54,852 bases of DNA from Maribellus luteus (GTDB taxonomy: Bacteria; Bacteroidota; Bacteroidia; Bacteroidales; Prolixibacteraceae), in assembly GCF_003576475.1 (NCBI RefSeq), contig NZ_QWGR01000022.1, positions 1-54,852 of the forward strand. Reading direction: 5' to 3'. A program made the position numbers and the translations under genes. The notes below the pieces were generated by a model. It saw nothing but the letters and a program-made list of their open reading frames with translations. It was not told the origin of the DNA and made no database searches. Positions 32,519 to 42,093 of the stretch are shown here, in pieces. Position 1 is the stretch's first letter. Every line of letters begins with the position of its first letter.

Positions 32519-35191
32519 TTATTCATTAACATGCAAGATTCCGCGAAGTCGAATGTCGTTGGAAGAGGCTCCCACCATGATCCGAAAATCACCCGGTTCC
32601 ACCACCCATTGCATTTCTTCGTTAAGCATTTTCAGCGTTTCCGGTGTTACGGAAAAGCTCACTTCCCTGGTTTCCCCTTTTTTCAGGTGAATTCGCTGGA
32701 AACCTTTTAGTTCCATTAAGGGGCGCGCCACCGACGCAAACAGATCCCGGACATAGAGCTGAACCACTTCATCTCCGTCGTAATTTCCGGTATTGGTTAT
32801 GTTTACTCGTACTGTAGTGCTTTCATTTTGCCCGATTTGCTGTTTATCGAAACGGAGGTCGCTGTATTGAAATTCGGTATAGCTCAAGCCAAATCCAAAG
32901 GGGAAAAGCGGTTTCCCGGTGAGGTTGTGGTAATCATCGCCGCGGCCGGTGGGTTTGTGGTTGTAATAGAGCGGAAGTTGCGATTCGTGTACCGGGAAAG
33001 TGACCGGGAGCCTGCCCCCAGGATTGTAATCTCCAAACAGCACATCGGCCACGGCATTTCCGCCTTCATCGCCGGGGTACCACACATCAACAATCGCCGG
33101 GACCTGGTCAATCCAATTGGTCATGGTAACGGCACTTCCGCCTACCAACAATACAACTACCTGTTTTCCCGTTTGAGCAACTCTTTGAATCAATTCTTCC
33201 TGTTTTCCGGGCAGCGAAAGATAGGCGCGGTCGTTAAACTCGCCTTCTTCTATTCCGGCTACCACAACAGCTACATCACTTTTTTGGGCCAGTGCCACTG
33301 CTTCGTTGATAGCTTGTTCCGAATCATCTTTGATACCCACGTTCCATACAAGGTTAAAACGGGCATTTCCAACGGTTTCATAAAACTCGATGCGTAAATC
33401 GTATTCCCTGTTCTTTTCAAAACGGTATTGGGTTGTCAGCGTTCTTACTGTTTGTTTTTTCCAATTGTCAAGCACCAGCTGATTATCGATATAAATGCGG
33501 TAGCCATCGTCGCCTTTAATTCCAATTTCAAAGGTTCCTGTTTCCGGTGCCAGCAATTTGCCTGTCCACCGAACCGAATAGCAATCGTAATTTATCTTTT
33601 CCTGATCGGGAGAAAACAAGGTCCAGCCAAAATTTAACTGCCGGTCAGTTCTGGTCAGCGCAGGTTCTCCGTTTAATTCGCTGTTGTTAAAATATTCGCC
33701 TGTCAGTCCGTTGATTTTCTTTCCGTTTTCAATCGTAAAAAGCGAAGAAGAAGGTACTGTCGTGTAATTTGCGATTTGCCTTCCGCTGCCCGGCGCATAG
33801 TTTACGTTTTTCTCACCCACTTTATTTATAATGCCTTTCAGAATGCTGACCGGATTATTTCCCGGACCCGAATAGCCACCCAAACGTGCTTCCCGGGCAT
33901 CAACGCCAATTACTGCAAGCGACTGAATATTTTTACTAAGCGGAAGTGTTTCGTTTTCGTTTTTCAGTAATACAATGGATTTTTGCGCCGCCACTTTCGC
34001 GAGTTCCCGGTGTTCTTTGGTACCGTTAAACTGATCGGCTTCTTTCGCATCAATGTAAGGATTTTCAAACAAGCCAAGTTTGAATTTGGCCCGAAGCACC
34101 CGCCGAACAGCTTCGTCGATCGCTTTTTCGTCGATCATTCCTTTTTCAAATGCTTCCCAAAAAAGCGGATAATGGTCGTATGAAGTCTGAAAAATAACAT
34201 CCAGCCCGTTTTCTATCGCCTGTTCGGTGCTCTCAGCATAATTCTTTGCCGTAAAATGCAGTACATTGGCGCCTCCGGTAGCTCCGGCATCGGAAATAAC
34301 AAAGCCATCAAAACCCCATTCTTCCTTTAATTTTTTGTTTAGCAGCCAGTCGTTGGCAGTGCAAGGCCTTCCGTCCAGCGAATTATACGAGGTCATCACC
34401 GACCACGATTTACCCTCGGTAAAACAAGCTTTAAAAGCCGGGAAGTAGATTTCTTCCAGAAGACGCTCGTTAAAATGAATCGGGTAGCTGTCGCGTCCGC
34501 CGTCGCCCACATTGGCAACAAAATGCTTGGGCGTTGTTAACACTCCCATGTTTTCGAACTGAGAAACAAAGGCAACCCCCATTTTTGAAGTGAGATAAGG
34601 ATCTTCGCCATAGGTTTCCTCCACGCGTCCCCAACGTACGTCACGCGCTATGTTTACCACCGGCGAAAGTATTTGCCGGATACCGCGTGATTTTGTTTCG
34701 GTGGCAATGGCGTGTGCCACTTGCTGCATCAGGGTAGTGTCCCAGCTGGCTGCCAGAGCAATTGCTTGCGGGAAAGCGGTAGCACCCGGTCGCACAAGTC
34801 CGTGAAGCGTTTCGTCAAACGGAATAATCGGAATTCCCAGGCGCGTTTCTTCCACAAAATACTTTTGAATATTGTTGATCAGCTCCGCAGTTTGGCGGGC
34901 GTTACTGCCTCCCGAATAATCCAGTAACTGTTCTGCCGAGTTCCCCGATTTTCCTTTGGTAGCTACCTGAAATCCAAAAATCCCGTGTTTATATCTTTCT
35001 TTTTCATCGCTTAAATCACCCGGAATCATAAAAAGTTGCCAGAATTTTTCTTCCAGCGTCATGCGGGACAACAAATCATCCACTCGCTGGTCGACCGGAG
35101 CAGTTGGATCTTTGTAAATTTCGTTATCGGTTTTGTTGCATGAAAAGAGGGAAATTGTCAGGACGGCCAGGGTAATGAATTTCCGGATCAT
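32519..35191 (-). CDS. GH3 beta-glycosidase with PA14 domain
   Basis: 890 residues with a lipoprotein-like signal (ITLAVLTISLFSC, C18). The GH3 N-terminal barrel has IPIIPFDETLHG (about 120-131), RWGRVEETYGEDPYL, KHFVANVGDGG (about 222-232) and nucleophile D301 in VISDAGATGG. The GH3 C-terminal domain is split by a PA14 domain (about 465-600; GLTGEYFNN, WTGKLLAPETGTFEIGIKGD). A fibronectin-III-like end domain follows (YVRDLFASVARPLMELKGFQ). Such enzymes release glucose or xylose from beta-glycans. First gene of the minus-strand run GH3 - unclassified enzyme - lysozyme inhibitor. Confidence 0.94.
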   Translation of the reverse strand: MIRKFITLAVLTISLFSCNKTDNEIYKDPTAPVDQRVDDLLSRMTLEEKFWQLFMIPGDLSDEKERYKHGIFGFQVATKGKSGNSAEQLLDYSGGSNARQTAELINNIQKYFVEETRLGIPIIPFDETLHGLVRPGATAFPQAIALAASWDTTLMQQVAHAIATETKSRGIRQILSPVVNIARDVRWGRVEETYGEDPYLTSKMGVAFVSQFENMGVLTTPKHFVANVGDGGRDSYPIHFNERLLEEIYFPAFKACFTEGKSWSVMTSYNSLDGRPCTANDWLLNKKLKEEWGFDGFVISDAGATGGANVLHFTAKNYAESTEQAIENGLDVIFQTSYDHYPLFWEAFEKGMIDEKAIDEAVRRVLRAKFKLGLFENPYIDAKEADQFNGTKEHRELAKVAAQKSIVLLKNENETLPLSKNIQSLAVIGVDAREARLGGYSGPGNNPVSILKGIINKVGEKNVNYAPGSGRQIANYTTVPSSSLFTIENGKKINGLTGEYFNNSELNGEPALTRTDRQLNFGWTLFSPDQEKINYDCYSVRWTGKLLAPETGTFEIGIKGDDGYRIYIDNQLVLDNWKKQTVRTLTTQYRFEKNREYDLRIEFYETVGNARFNLVWNVGIKDDSEQAINEAVALAQKSDVAVVVAGIEEGEFNDRAYLSLPGKQEELIQRVAQTGKQVVVLLVGGSAVTMTNWIDQVPAIVDVWYPGDEGGNAVADVLFGDYNPGGRLPVTFPVHESQLPLYYNHKPTGRGDDYHNLTGKPLFPFGFGLSYTEFQYSDLRFDKQQIGQNESTTVRVNITNTGNYDGDEVVQLYVRDLFASVARPLMELKGFQRIHLKKGETREVSFSVTPETLKMLNEEMQWVVEPGDFRIMVGASSNDIRLRGILHVNE

Positions 35192-35409
35192 AGTATTTTT
35201 TAAAATTGTTTAAAAACTTCCGATAAAGATAAAATTTATTTAACGAAGATGAATTGGGATACGGGTTTATCCTGCAACAATAGATTGTTCATTTTTATTG
35301 AATGGCACAATCAAATTGTTGCGTCTCAAATGTTTCTTTGGAGTGAAATAGAAGGTGTGTCCGAAGTAAATTAAGATCCGGGTATTGAGCTTCTAAAATA
35401 AAGAAAGGA
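35192..35409. other. Gap between ppc end and GH3 start
   Basis: 218 bp on the minus strand between the ppc stop and the GH3 start. It holds a weak imperfect dyad GATTGTTCATT / AATGGCACAATC near 35282-35311. No known operator or terminator was recognised. Confidence 0.35.
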
Positions 35410-38160
35410 TTACCCTGTTGTTCCCATGGCGTTGGAAATGGCGTTTACCGAAATGAGCAATTCGTTGAGCGTTGTTTCTTTTTCTGCGTCTGAAGCTTTT
35501 TCCATTCCTCTCCACTTTCGCAGGTTGTTCACCTGATTCTTGTGCAGGAAATCGAGTGCTTCGGCACGCAAGGCAGTAGAATGAAAGTGATTTTTGCGCC
35601 TGTTTTCCATCGGTCGCATGAGTAGTTCCTCCATAAAGGCGTGTGTCTTTTCCAGCTCCTTTAAAATGAGGGGAAGAATTGAATCCCGCACAGTGTCTTT
35701 TTCTACCAGCCCGGCGTAAAGCTTCATAATTTCTTCGTCGGTGCTGGCGAGGCTGGTGTCGATGTTGGTGAGCACATAGCGTACGAACTGGTTTTCGCGC
35801 ACCAGTTCTTTCAGTGTCTGGAACTTATCGGGAAATTCAGCTTTAAGTTTTTCGAGCGTTGAGCCCACTCCGTACCAGCTGGTAATGTGAAAACGCGATT
35901 GGCCCCAGCTAAATACCCATGGAATGGCCCGCAAATCTTCAAAAGTTTGTCTTCCGGTTCGTCTTGACGGACGAGAACCAATCTTGCTTTGCTCGATTAC
36001 ATCGATGGGAGTGGCCTGACGGAAAAACTCCAGGAAATGTTCGTTGTGCAGCAGGTCGGTATAGATTTTTTTACTTTCGCCACCCAGGTACTCGATAATG
36101 TCGGCTGCCACCTGGTTTCCCTGTCTATTTTGTTGGTGAAGAAGGGTATTGAGCGTGGCCCCTGAAACCATTAATTCGAGGTTGTAGGCCGCGTTTATTT
36201 TGTTGGCATATTTCTTTTCGATGGTTTCGCCTTGTTCGGTCATCTTTATTTTGCCCGAAAGCGTGCCATTGGGCAGACTTCTGAAAAACCAGTGAACAGG
36301 GCCGGCACCGCGGCTGATCGATCCTCCTTTTCCGTGAAAGAATTTTAAATCGATGTCGAATTTATTGGCTACGTCTGTCAACTCTTTCTGGGCTTTGTAA
36401 AGGTACCAGGTACTGGCCAGAATTCCTCCGTCCTTGTTGCTATCGCTGTAGCCGATCATCACTTCCTGAATCCGGCGTTTCCGGCCTCGTGCGATCCGCT
36501 GGTATTCGAGACTGTTTTGCACCACCGGCTGATTAAGGTATTCTTCGAGGATTTTCGGACTTGCTTTCAGGTCGTCAATTGTTTCAAATAAGGGAACGAC
36601 GTGCAATTTCAGGATGGGGGTTTTGTCGAAATGAGTCAATCCGGCTTCCCTCGCAAGAATGTAAACCGTCATCAAGTCGTCCAGGTTGCGGGTCATGCTG
36701 ATAATGAGCGACCCCAGCGCCGCACCCGAATATTTTGAATAATGCTGTTGCAGCACTGCAAAGCAGTCGAGCACACTTTTAGCTTCTGTGGGCAGGTGGC
36801 TCCAGTCACGGATAAAAGGCCGGTTCGATTTCAGCTCCGAACGAATGATTTCCGATTTCCCCTTGTCAAAATCAATGCTCGACAAGTGCGACTCGTCCAC
36901 AATCTGGTTCAGAGCCTTTTCGTAATAAGCACTGTTTTGGCGAACATCCAGTTCGGCCATGTGAAAACCAAAGGTTTTTACCAGTTGAATGGTATGATAA
37001 ACAGAATTATGCACCAGCGAATCTTTTCCGAGTTGGTACAAGCCGTCTTTCAGAATTTCGAGATCCCGTATCAACTGTTTGGAGTTGCTGTAACTTTCGG
37101 GAGTATCGAGCAATTCGAACGACTGTTCGCGCCCGATTTTTACCGGAAGTTTGGCGATTAACAGGCTTACATATAGTTTGAAGGCCTCTTTTCGGTTGTG
37201 AGCGACCACGGGTTTTAATTCATCCGGATTTTCAGCAATCAATTCTTTTAAACGTTCTGAAATGCCTGTCGGTAACTGATTTATCCTGAAGTAAAAGCTC
37301 AGATCTTCACCCAATGTAGTCAGCTCGTTTTTTAATATAAGAAACGAATTCAGCCGCAGTTTTTGCAGGGTATGACGGGTAACGTCAGCCGTAACAAACG
37401 GGTGTCCGTCGCGGTCACCGCCAATCCATGTTCCAAAGCGAATTTGCGGAAATACGTTATTGTCCACCAGTTTGTGCGGATCGAAGCCAGCATATTCCCA
37501 GGCCTGCACCAAACGCCGGTTGTTGATCGATACGATTTCAGGAAAAACATTGGTGAAATAATGGATCACGTTTTCGAGCTCGGTTTCCACGTTGGGTTTT
37601 TCCATGTAAAACTCATCGATGTGCCAGATGGCATTGATCACACGTTTGATTTCGTTGCGGTTTTCTTCGCGCTCAAACGAATTGTACATCGAGTTTTCGC
37701 GTTTTACCAGCAGCAGGTAAAGCTCGCGGTATTTTTTCAGTACCACAGGGCGTTTGGCTTCTGTAGGATGTGCGGTAAGCACGGGTTGCACTTCTATTTC
37801 GGAAAATGTTTCGAGTATCTGCTCTTCGGCAAAGTCGTTCTTTTTTAGCAATTCCAGGCTGTTGGCCCACAATCCGTTAATGGCCGAGAGCGACTTTTGT
37901 TCCTCCGTTTTGCGCCGGTTCTGAACAGCGCCGTTGGTTTCCACGAGGTTTAACAACTGGAAAGCGATGGAAAACAAATGAAAATGCTTCCGGGTAAAAC
38001 GGACATCGTCGTAGTGTTCATTTTCACAAATCCAGGGAATGGACTCGGAAAGTTCGGTTTCGTGGTTTTCTTCCAGCACTTCTTTCAGGCAATGCAATAA
38101 AAACTCAAGATCGAAATACGGTTTCCCCAGTTCTTTTTTCAGGATTTCCAGTTGTCTCAT
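35410..38160 (-). CDS. ppc: Phosphoenolpyruvate carboxylase
   Basis: 916 residues from the ATG at 38160; an open frame extends to 38346 but overlaps crtI and adds unrelated residues. Carboxylates PEP to oxaloacetate (anaplerosis). Catalytic His131 in VLTAHPTEAKR, GGDRDGHPFV, GYSDSNKDGG, the FHGKGGSISRGAGP loop, and the C-terminal region before VNAISNAMGTTG. It is 37 bp after crtI on the same strand, so it could be read through from the carotenoid operon, though its own promoter is not excluded. Confidence 0.95.
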   Translation of the reverse strand: MRQLEILKKELGKPYFDLEFLLHCLKEVLEENHETELSESIPWICENEHYDDVRFTRKHFHLFSIAFQLLNLVETNGAVQNRRKTEEQKSLSAINGLWANSLELLKKNDFAEEQILETFSEIEVQPVLTAHPTEAKRPVVLKKYRELYLLLVKRENSMYNSFEREENRNEIKRVINAIWHIDEFYMEKPNVETELENVIHYFTNVFPEIVSINNRRLVQAWEYAGFDPHKLVDNNVFPQIRFGTWIGGDRDGHPFVTADVTRHTLQKLRLNSFLILKNELTTLGEDLSFYFRINQLPTGISERLKELIAENPDELKPVVAHNRKEAFKLYVSLLIAKLPVKIGREQSFELLDTPESYSNSKQLIRDLEILKDGLYQLGKDSLVHNSVYHTIQLVKTFGFHMAELDVRQNSAYYEKALNQIVDESHLSSIDFDKGKSEIIRSELKSNRPFIRDWSHLPTEAKSVLDCFAVLQQHYSKYSGAALGSLIISMTRNLDDLMTVYILAREAGLTHFDKTPILKLHVVPLFETIDDLKASPKILEEYLNQPVVQNSLEYQRIARGRKRRIQEVMIGYSDSNKDGGILASTWYLYKAQKELTDVANKFDIDLKFFHGKGGSISRGAGPVHWFFRSLPNGTLSGKIKMTEQGETIEKKYANKINAAYNLELMVSGATLNTLLHQQNRQGNQVAADIIEYLGGESKKIYTDLLHNEHFLEFFRQATPIDVIEQSKIGSRPSRRTGRQTFEDLRAIPWVFSWGQSRFHITSWYGVGSTLEKLKAEFPDKFQTLKELVRENQFVRYVLTNIDTSLASTDEEIMKLYAGLVEKDTVRDSILPLILKELEKTHAFMEELLMRPMENRRKNHFHSTALRAEALDFLHKNQVNNLRKWRGMEKASDAEKETTLNELLISVNAISNAMGTTG

Positions 38161-38197
38161 TTTTTCCCAACTATGATTTTCTATGCAAGCTAACAAC

Positions 38198-39676
38198 TTA
38201 TTGCCCGAAGTGTTTATTAATTCGCTCAAAAGCCAGCTTCGAACTAATGATTGCCATTGGAATTCCGGCTCCGGGAACGGTAGAAGCACCCACGTAAAAA
38301 ACATTTTTGTATTTTTCATCGAAGTTGCGTGGCCGCATGTGCCCAATCTGGTTCATATTGTGCGAAAGTCCAAGCCCACTGCCCCGGTGCAGGTTAAAAC
38401 GATCGCGCCACTCGATGGGGGTGTAAATGGTTTGTGTTACTATTTCTTTTTGCACTTCAACTCCGATTCTTTCTGAAAAATCAGCGATGATGCTGTTTAC
38501 TATTTCTTCCTTATCATCCCAGTTTTGTTTGAAATACAGGTTGGGAACCGGGCACACAAAAAACAGGCTCTCGCAACCTTCGGGAGCGCAATCGGGATTG
38601 TTTTTTGAAAGCACATTTACGTAATAATAGGGTTTCTGCAAGGTATCCGGGTTTTGCATGATGTTGTTGGAATAGGCCTCGTAATTGCTACCCAGGTAAT
38701 AATTGTGGTGATCCACCATCGGCAGTTTTCGTTTAATGCCCACATAAAAAGTGAGGTACCCCATTGTCCAGTTCATTTTATCCAGTTTTTCATCAGAATA
38801 TTGTTTTCGCCTGAACACATTTCCGCGAAACCACGCAGCATCTGAGTTAATCAGAAATACATCCGATGTCCAGCGCTTTCCATGCTGATCGACCAAGGCT
38901 TTTAGTTTGCCTTTTTCTTCTTCGAAGCTTTTGATCTCTGTGTTGTAGTGGATCGTAACTTTCTCCTTTTTCAACTCGTTTACGATTCCTTCCACAATCT
39001 GGTACATTCCGCCTTTTACGTTGAAATAGCCATCATGTTTAAATTCGGTGTAGGAGAGGAGGCTGTAAATGGCCATGGTATCAAATGGTGTTCGCCCAAG
39101 AAAAAATGCCACCAGCGAAATAATCTGGATGGCCTCTTTTGATGAGAAGTATTTTTTTACGTGATCGTAGAAACTTCGCAACAGAACGGGAATGTGCACC
39201 GGATTTACCCGCATCAGTGTGGTGATGTAATGAAAAAGCGAGTCGAAATTCTGTTTAATGACGAGGTCGACGGTATCGTGGAAGAGTGCACCGGCTTTTG
39301 CCTGGTATTGGATAAATTTTTCTTTGAAATCGGGTTCGATATCCGCAAATTGTTCGGCCAGTTTATCAATGTCTTTGTACAGGTGAAAGGTTTTTGGATT
39401 GTCGCTGAAGTTCACCGAATAAAGCGGATCAAGCTCAAAATATTCAAAGGGAAGTTTGATCTGGCAATCGCGCGCAAATTCCTCAAATTCGTAGGACATG
39501 CTAAAAAAGCTGGGGCCCGTGTCAAAGGTAAAACCGTCTTTTTTGATTTGGTTCAATCTTCCGCCGGCCTGCTCATTTTTTTCGAGCATTTCCACTTCGT
39601 ATCCTTTTTTTGCAAGCCTCAGTGCTGTTGCCAGTCCACCGATTCCGGCACCTACTACCAGTATTTTTTTACTCAT
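38198..39676 (-). CDS. crtI: Phytoene desaturase family protein, CrtI-type
   Basis: A 492-residue FAD enzyme. The dinucleotide-binding start is KILVVGAGIGGLATALRLAK with GYEVEMLEKNEQAGGRL, and the C-terminal signature is FYVGASTVPGAGIPMAI. CrtI desaturates phytoene to lycopene in four steps. It is the only desaturase in the operon; a separate CrtD for 3',4'-desaturation is not seen, so it may do both or product lacks that bond. Overlaps the TPR gene by 8 bp. Confidence 0.93.
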   Translation of the reverse strand: MSKKILVVGAGIGGLATALRLAKKGYEVEMLEKNEQAGGRLNQIKKDGFTFDTGPSFFSMSYEFEEFARDCQIKLPFEYFELDPLYSVNFSDNPKTFHLYKDIDKLAEQFADIEPDFKEKFIQYQAKAGALFHDTVDLVIKQNFDSLFHYITTLMRVNPVHIPVLLRSFYDHVKKYFSSKEAIQIISLVAFFLGRTPFDTMAIYSLLSYTEFKHDGYFNVKGGMYQIVEGIVNELKKEKVTIHYNTEIKSFEEEKGKLKALVDQHGKRWTSDVFLINSDAAWFRGNVFRRKQYSDEKLDKMNWTMGYLTFYVGIKRKLPMVDHHNYYLGSNYEAYSNNIMQNPDTLQKPYYYVNVLSKNNPDCAPEGCESLFFVCPVPNLYFKQNWDDKEEIVNSIIADFSERIGVEVQKEIVTQTIYTPIEWRDRFNLHRGSGLGLSHNMNQIGHMRPRNFDEKYKNVFYVGASTVPGAGIPMAIISSKLAFERINKHFGQ

Positions 39677-40409
39677 TTTTCAAGTTTTTATCCAGGTTGG
39701 GAAGCAGCTTATCTTTCACCCATTTGAAACCGGGTTCTGCCTTTAACGCTTTGCTATAATATGATTTTGCTTCTTCGTATTTGTTTAATGCTTCAAACGA
39801 TTGTCCGATCAACGCCATTAAATTCAGGTAATTCCAGTTTTGTGTGATCCACGTTTCCGGATTTTGTTCCATCAGTTTTTCCGCTTTTTGAAAGTATTCA
39901 ATTGCTTTTGTTTTTGATCCGCCAAATAGGGCGGGCATATGAAACTCAGCATGTCCGAGCTGTACATATCCAAGTGGGTTTTCAGGATCAGCTTGGATGG
40001 ATTGTTCTGCCGCTTTTATGCTTTTGGGCCCCAGAAACGGAGCCTTTATCGGAGATAATCCAATTTTGTACCCAAAGAATGCCGAACGGTAAGCATTGAT
40101 TGTTGCTGATGAAAAACCCAGTTGCTCAAGTTGCTCCAGGTTTTTTTCTGCCCGGTAGAGGTATGTTTTAGCTGCGTCATCATCGTCAACACCCAGACAA
40201 TAGCCGATGTAACCGTACTGATAATTCACCAGTTCAGCCAGGTAGGCGGGATCATTGTTTTTCTGAGTTTCCATTTCATCCATAGTGGCTTTCCATTCCG
40301 GCATGTCGTTGCCGATATAGGCGCGGTAGATTCTTATTTTCGAGGATGCCGTCAGCAGCATCGGCACCAGAATCAGTATTACGATGAGGGTACAGCTCTT
40401 CCTTTCCAT
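39669..40409 (-). CDS. Exported TPR-repeat protein within the carotenoid operon
   Basis: 246 residues from the ATG at 40409, opening a signal peptide (MERKSCTLIVILILVPMLLTASS). Helical repeats of TPR type run to the C-terminus (NPLGYVQLGHAEFHMPALFGG, KAIEYFQKAEKLMEQNPE, YEEAKSYYSKALKAEPGF). No catalytic motif. The start overlaps the glycosyltransferase gene by 31 bp and the end overlaps crtI by 8 bp, so it is a firm operon member. A scaffold or delivery role for the pigment is a guess. Confidence 0.82.
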   Translation of the reverse strand: MERKSCTLIVILILVPMLLTASSKIRIYRAYIGNDMPEWKATMDEMETQKNNDPAYLAELVNYQYGYIGYCLGVDDDDAAKTYLYRAEKNLEQLEQLGFSSATINAYRSAFFGYKIGLSPIKAPFLGPKSIKAAEQSIQADPENPLGYVQLGHAEFHMPALFGGSKTKAIEYFQKAEKLMEQNPETWITQNWNYLNLMALIGQSFEALNKYEEAKSYYSKALKAEPGFKWVKDKLLPNLDKNLKNE

Positions 40410-41473
40410 TCCAGTGTTTTTAGCGACCGCGAACGAATTGCTTTCCCGATCATAATTCCCAAATTTATTTTCTGAACAAAACCCCAAATCAGGTTTGTCA
40501 CGACAGCTTGTCGGCTCGACATCGAAACGATCACGCGTATTGCTCCAAGTATTAGCAGGTAGATGATAAGAATTTGCCAGGGGGCAGTAAATGCCACCAT
40601 TAAAAAACCCAAAGTGGTAATCAACCAAAACAGGATGGCGACCGGAGCAGAATTGCCAAAAAACATGAGCACACTTCTCGACAACCCATTCATGGCATCG
40701 GAGTATCCGGTGTACATCCGGCAGCGAATATGATCGGTTCCCGTCAGGCAGGCGATCTTTGCTTTGTTATGTTTAAAAAATCGTGCGATTGCAATGTCTT
40801 CCACCCGTTTGTTGCGAATGTACCGGTGAGGTTGCCATTTTTTGTATGTTTCAGCATTGAACAGCATAAATTGACCGTTCGCTGCCGATAAGGAAGGAAA
40901 TGCCAGTTTTTTGACGAGTATCAGGGGAAGCAGCGTAAGCAGCACATAATTCATCACCGGAACAGTGAGCTTTTCTCCCCGGGTTTTCATGACCTGCTGT
41001 GGGAAAATACTCAGAAGCGCCAGGTTTTGGCTTTTCATCATCGCAATGCATTGGGGAATAATCTCTGAAGTTATCCGAACATCCGCATCCAGAAACAGTA
41101 GATACTGGCCTTTGGCCTTTTGGGAGAGCGAATAGCAGGCATGGTTTTTCCCTGTCCAGTTTTCAGGCAATCCGTCGGAATGCAAAAGTTGAACGCGCGG
41201 ATCTGTTTGGCTGATTTCTTCAACAATCGAAGCGGTTTGGTCGGTCGACTGGTCGTTGTACACCAATACCTCAATGTTTTGATGGCATTCTTTCAGGTCG
41301 CTGAGCAGGTTGCCGATGTTTTGTTCTTCGTTGCGGGCGGGAATCAGAACGGAAACCAGTTCAATCGGTTCTGTTGCCGCTTTTGGCAGTCGCTGCCGAA
41401 ATACCAGGTTAATCAGACTCACAGCAAGCTGAACCAACGCAAAGGCAAAAACGATATAGGTGATTGCCTCCAT
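40379..41473 (-). CDS. Glycosyltransferase family 2, CruC/CrtQ-like
   Basis: 364 residues from the ATG at 41473. An N-terminal membrane helix (about 5-22), then the GT2 domain VSVLIPARNEEQNIGNLL (about 40-57), VLVYNDQSTDQT, LPENWTGKNHACYSL (about 101-115) and LFLDADVRI (the DxD equivalent). Three C-terminal hydrophobic segments. The WTGKNHA region is typical of carotenoid and hopanoid glycosyltransferases. Probably glycosylates a hydroxy-carotenoid, as CruC does in green sulfur bacteria. Starts 2 bp after the acyltransferase stop. Confidence 0.85.
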   Translation of the reverse strand: MEAITYIVFAFALVQLAVSLINLVFRQRLPKAATEPIELVSVLIPARNEEQNIGNLLSDLKECHQNIEVLVYNDQSTDQTASIVEEISQTDPRVQLLHSDGLPENWTGKNHACYSLSQKAKGQYLLFLDADVRITSEIIPQCIAMMKSQNLALLSIFPQQVMKTRGEKLTVPVMNYVLLTLLPLILVKKLAFPSLSAANGQFMLFNAETYKKWQPHRYIRNKRVEDIAIARFFKHNKAKIACLTGTDHIRCRMYTGYSDAMNGLSRSVLMFFGNSAPVAILFWLITTLGFLMVAFTAPWQILIIYLLILGAIRVIVSMSSRQAVVTNLIWGFVQKINLGIMIGKAIRSRSLKTLEWKGRAVPSS

Positions 41474-41475
41474 AT

Positions 41476-42093
41476 TTAACTCGATTTGGCCGATTGGGCA
41501 GTTAAACATTCCCGGTAAAACCGATTATACGCTTCCTCCATCTCATAATGCGAAGTGCCTCCCTTGTATTCTGTCAGATACTGGAATAGGGTAGGTTTGG
41601 ATTGTGAGAGGTAGTCCACAAAATTTACATGGAAAATAACCTGCACTTCCTTTGGGGCTTTTTGAAGGATTTTTTCAATACCTTTTTCAAAGCTAAATTT
41701 CCGTTGGTGCATGCTTTGTATTTCGCCTTGCGGAAACATCAGTACCATGTTTTGGGGGTTTTGAAGCAGTTCCGCAGCATAGTTCAGACTCTGCAAAACT
41801 GAACGTGTTCCTTTTTTTACTGAAAAGCCACCGGTAAATTGAAAGAACCAGTTTTTCTGGAGCTGTTCTTCCAACATCATAAAATGGAATTTTCGCCGAA
41901 ATGTTTTTCCATTTAACGAGAGCACCCAGATACCATCCCACCAGCTCATGTGGTTCGCAATCCACAAAACCGCTTTCCCTTTGTCCTGCACATTGCCTAT
42001 GATTTCAGTGCGGGCAAGTGAGCGTTTCATTTTCCAAAGCACATAGTTTCGGAAAAAAGGGAAGAGGATGCTATGGTGGCTGGCTCGTATCAT
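41476..42093 (-). CDS. 1-acylglycerol-phosphate-type acyltransferase (PlsC-like, CruD-like role)
   Basis: 205 residues with the PlsC motif NHMSWWDG (NHx4D, about 47-54) and a second block MLMFPQGEIQ (about 117-126). Transfers an acyl chain; in this operon, next to a GT2, an acyl group on the carotenoid sugar (CruD-like) is the simplest idea, though ordinary phospholipid synthesis is possible. Overlaps cruF by 4 bp. Confidence 0.82.
   Translation of the reverse strand: MIRASHHSILFPFFRNYVLWKMKRSLARTEIIGNVQDKGKAVLWIANHMSWWDGIWVLSLNGKTFRRKFHFMMLEEQLQKNWFFQFTGGFSVKKGTRSVLQSLNYAAELLQNPQNMVLMFPQGEIQSMHQRKFSFEKGIEKILQKAPKEVQVIFHVNFVDYLSQSKPTLFQYLTEYKGGTSHYEMEEAYNRFYRECLTAQSAKSS

Noticed and set aside
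38161..38346. Upstream extension of ppc
   Set aside because: It overlaps crtI by about 150 bp and the extra residues do not look like PEP carboxylase; the ATG at 38160 fits the family start.
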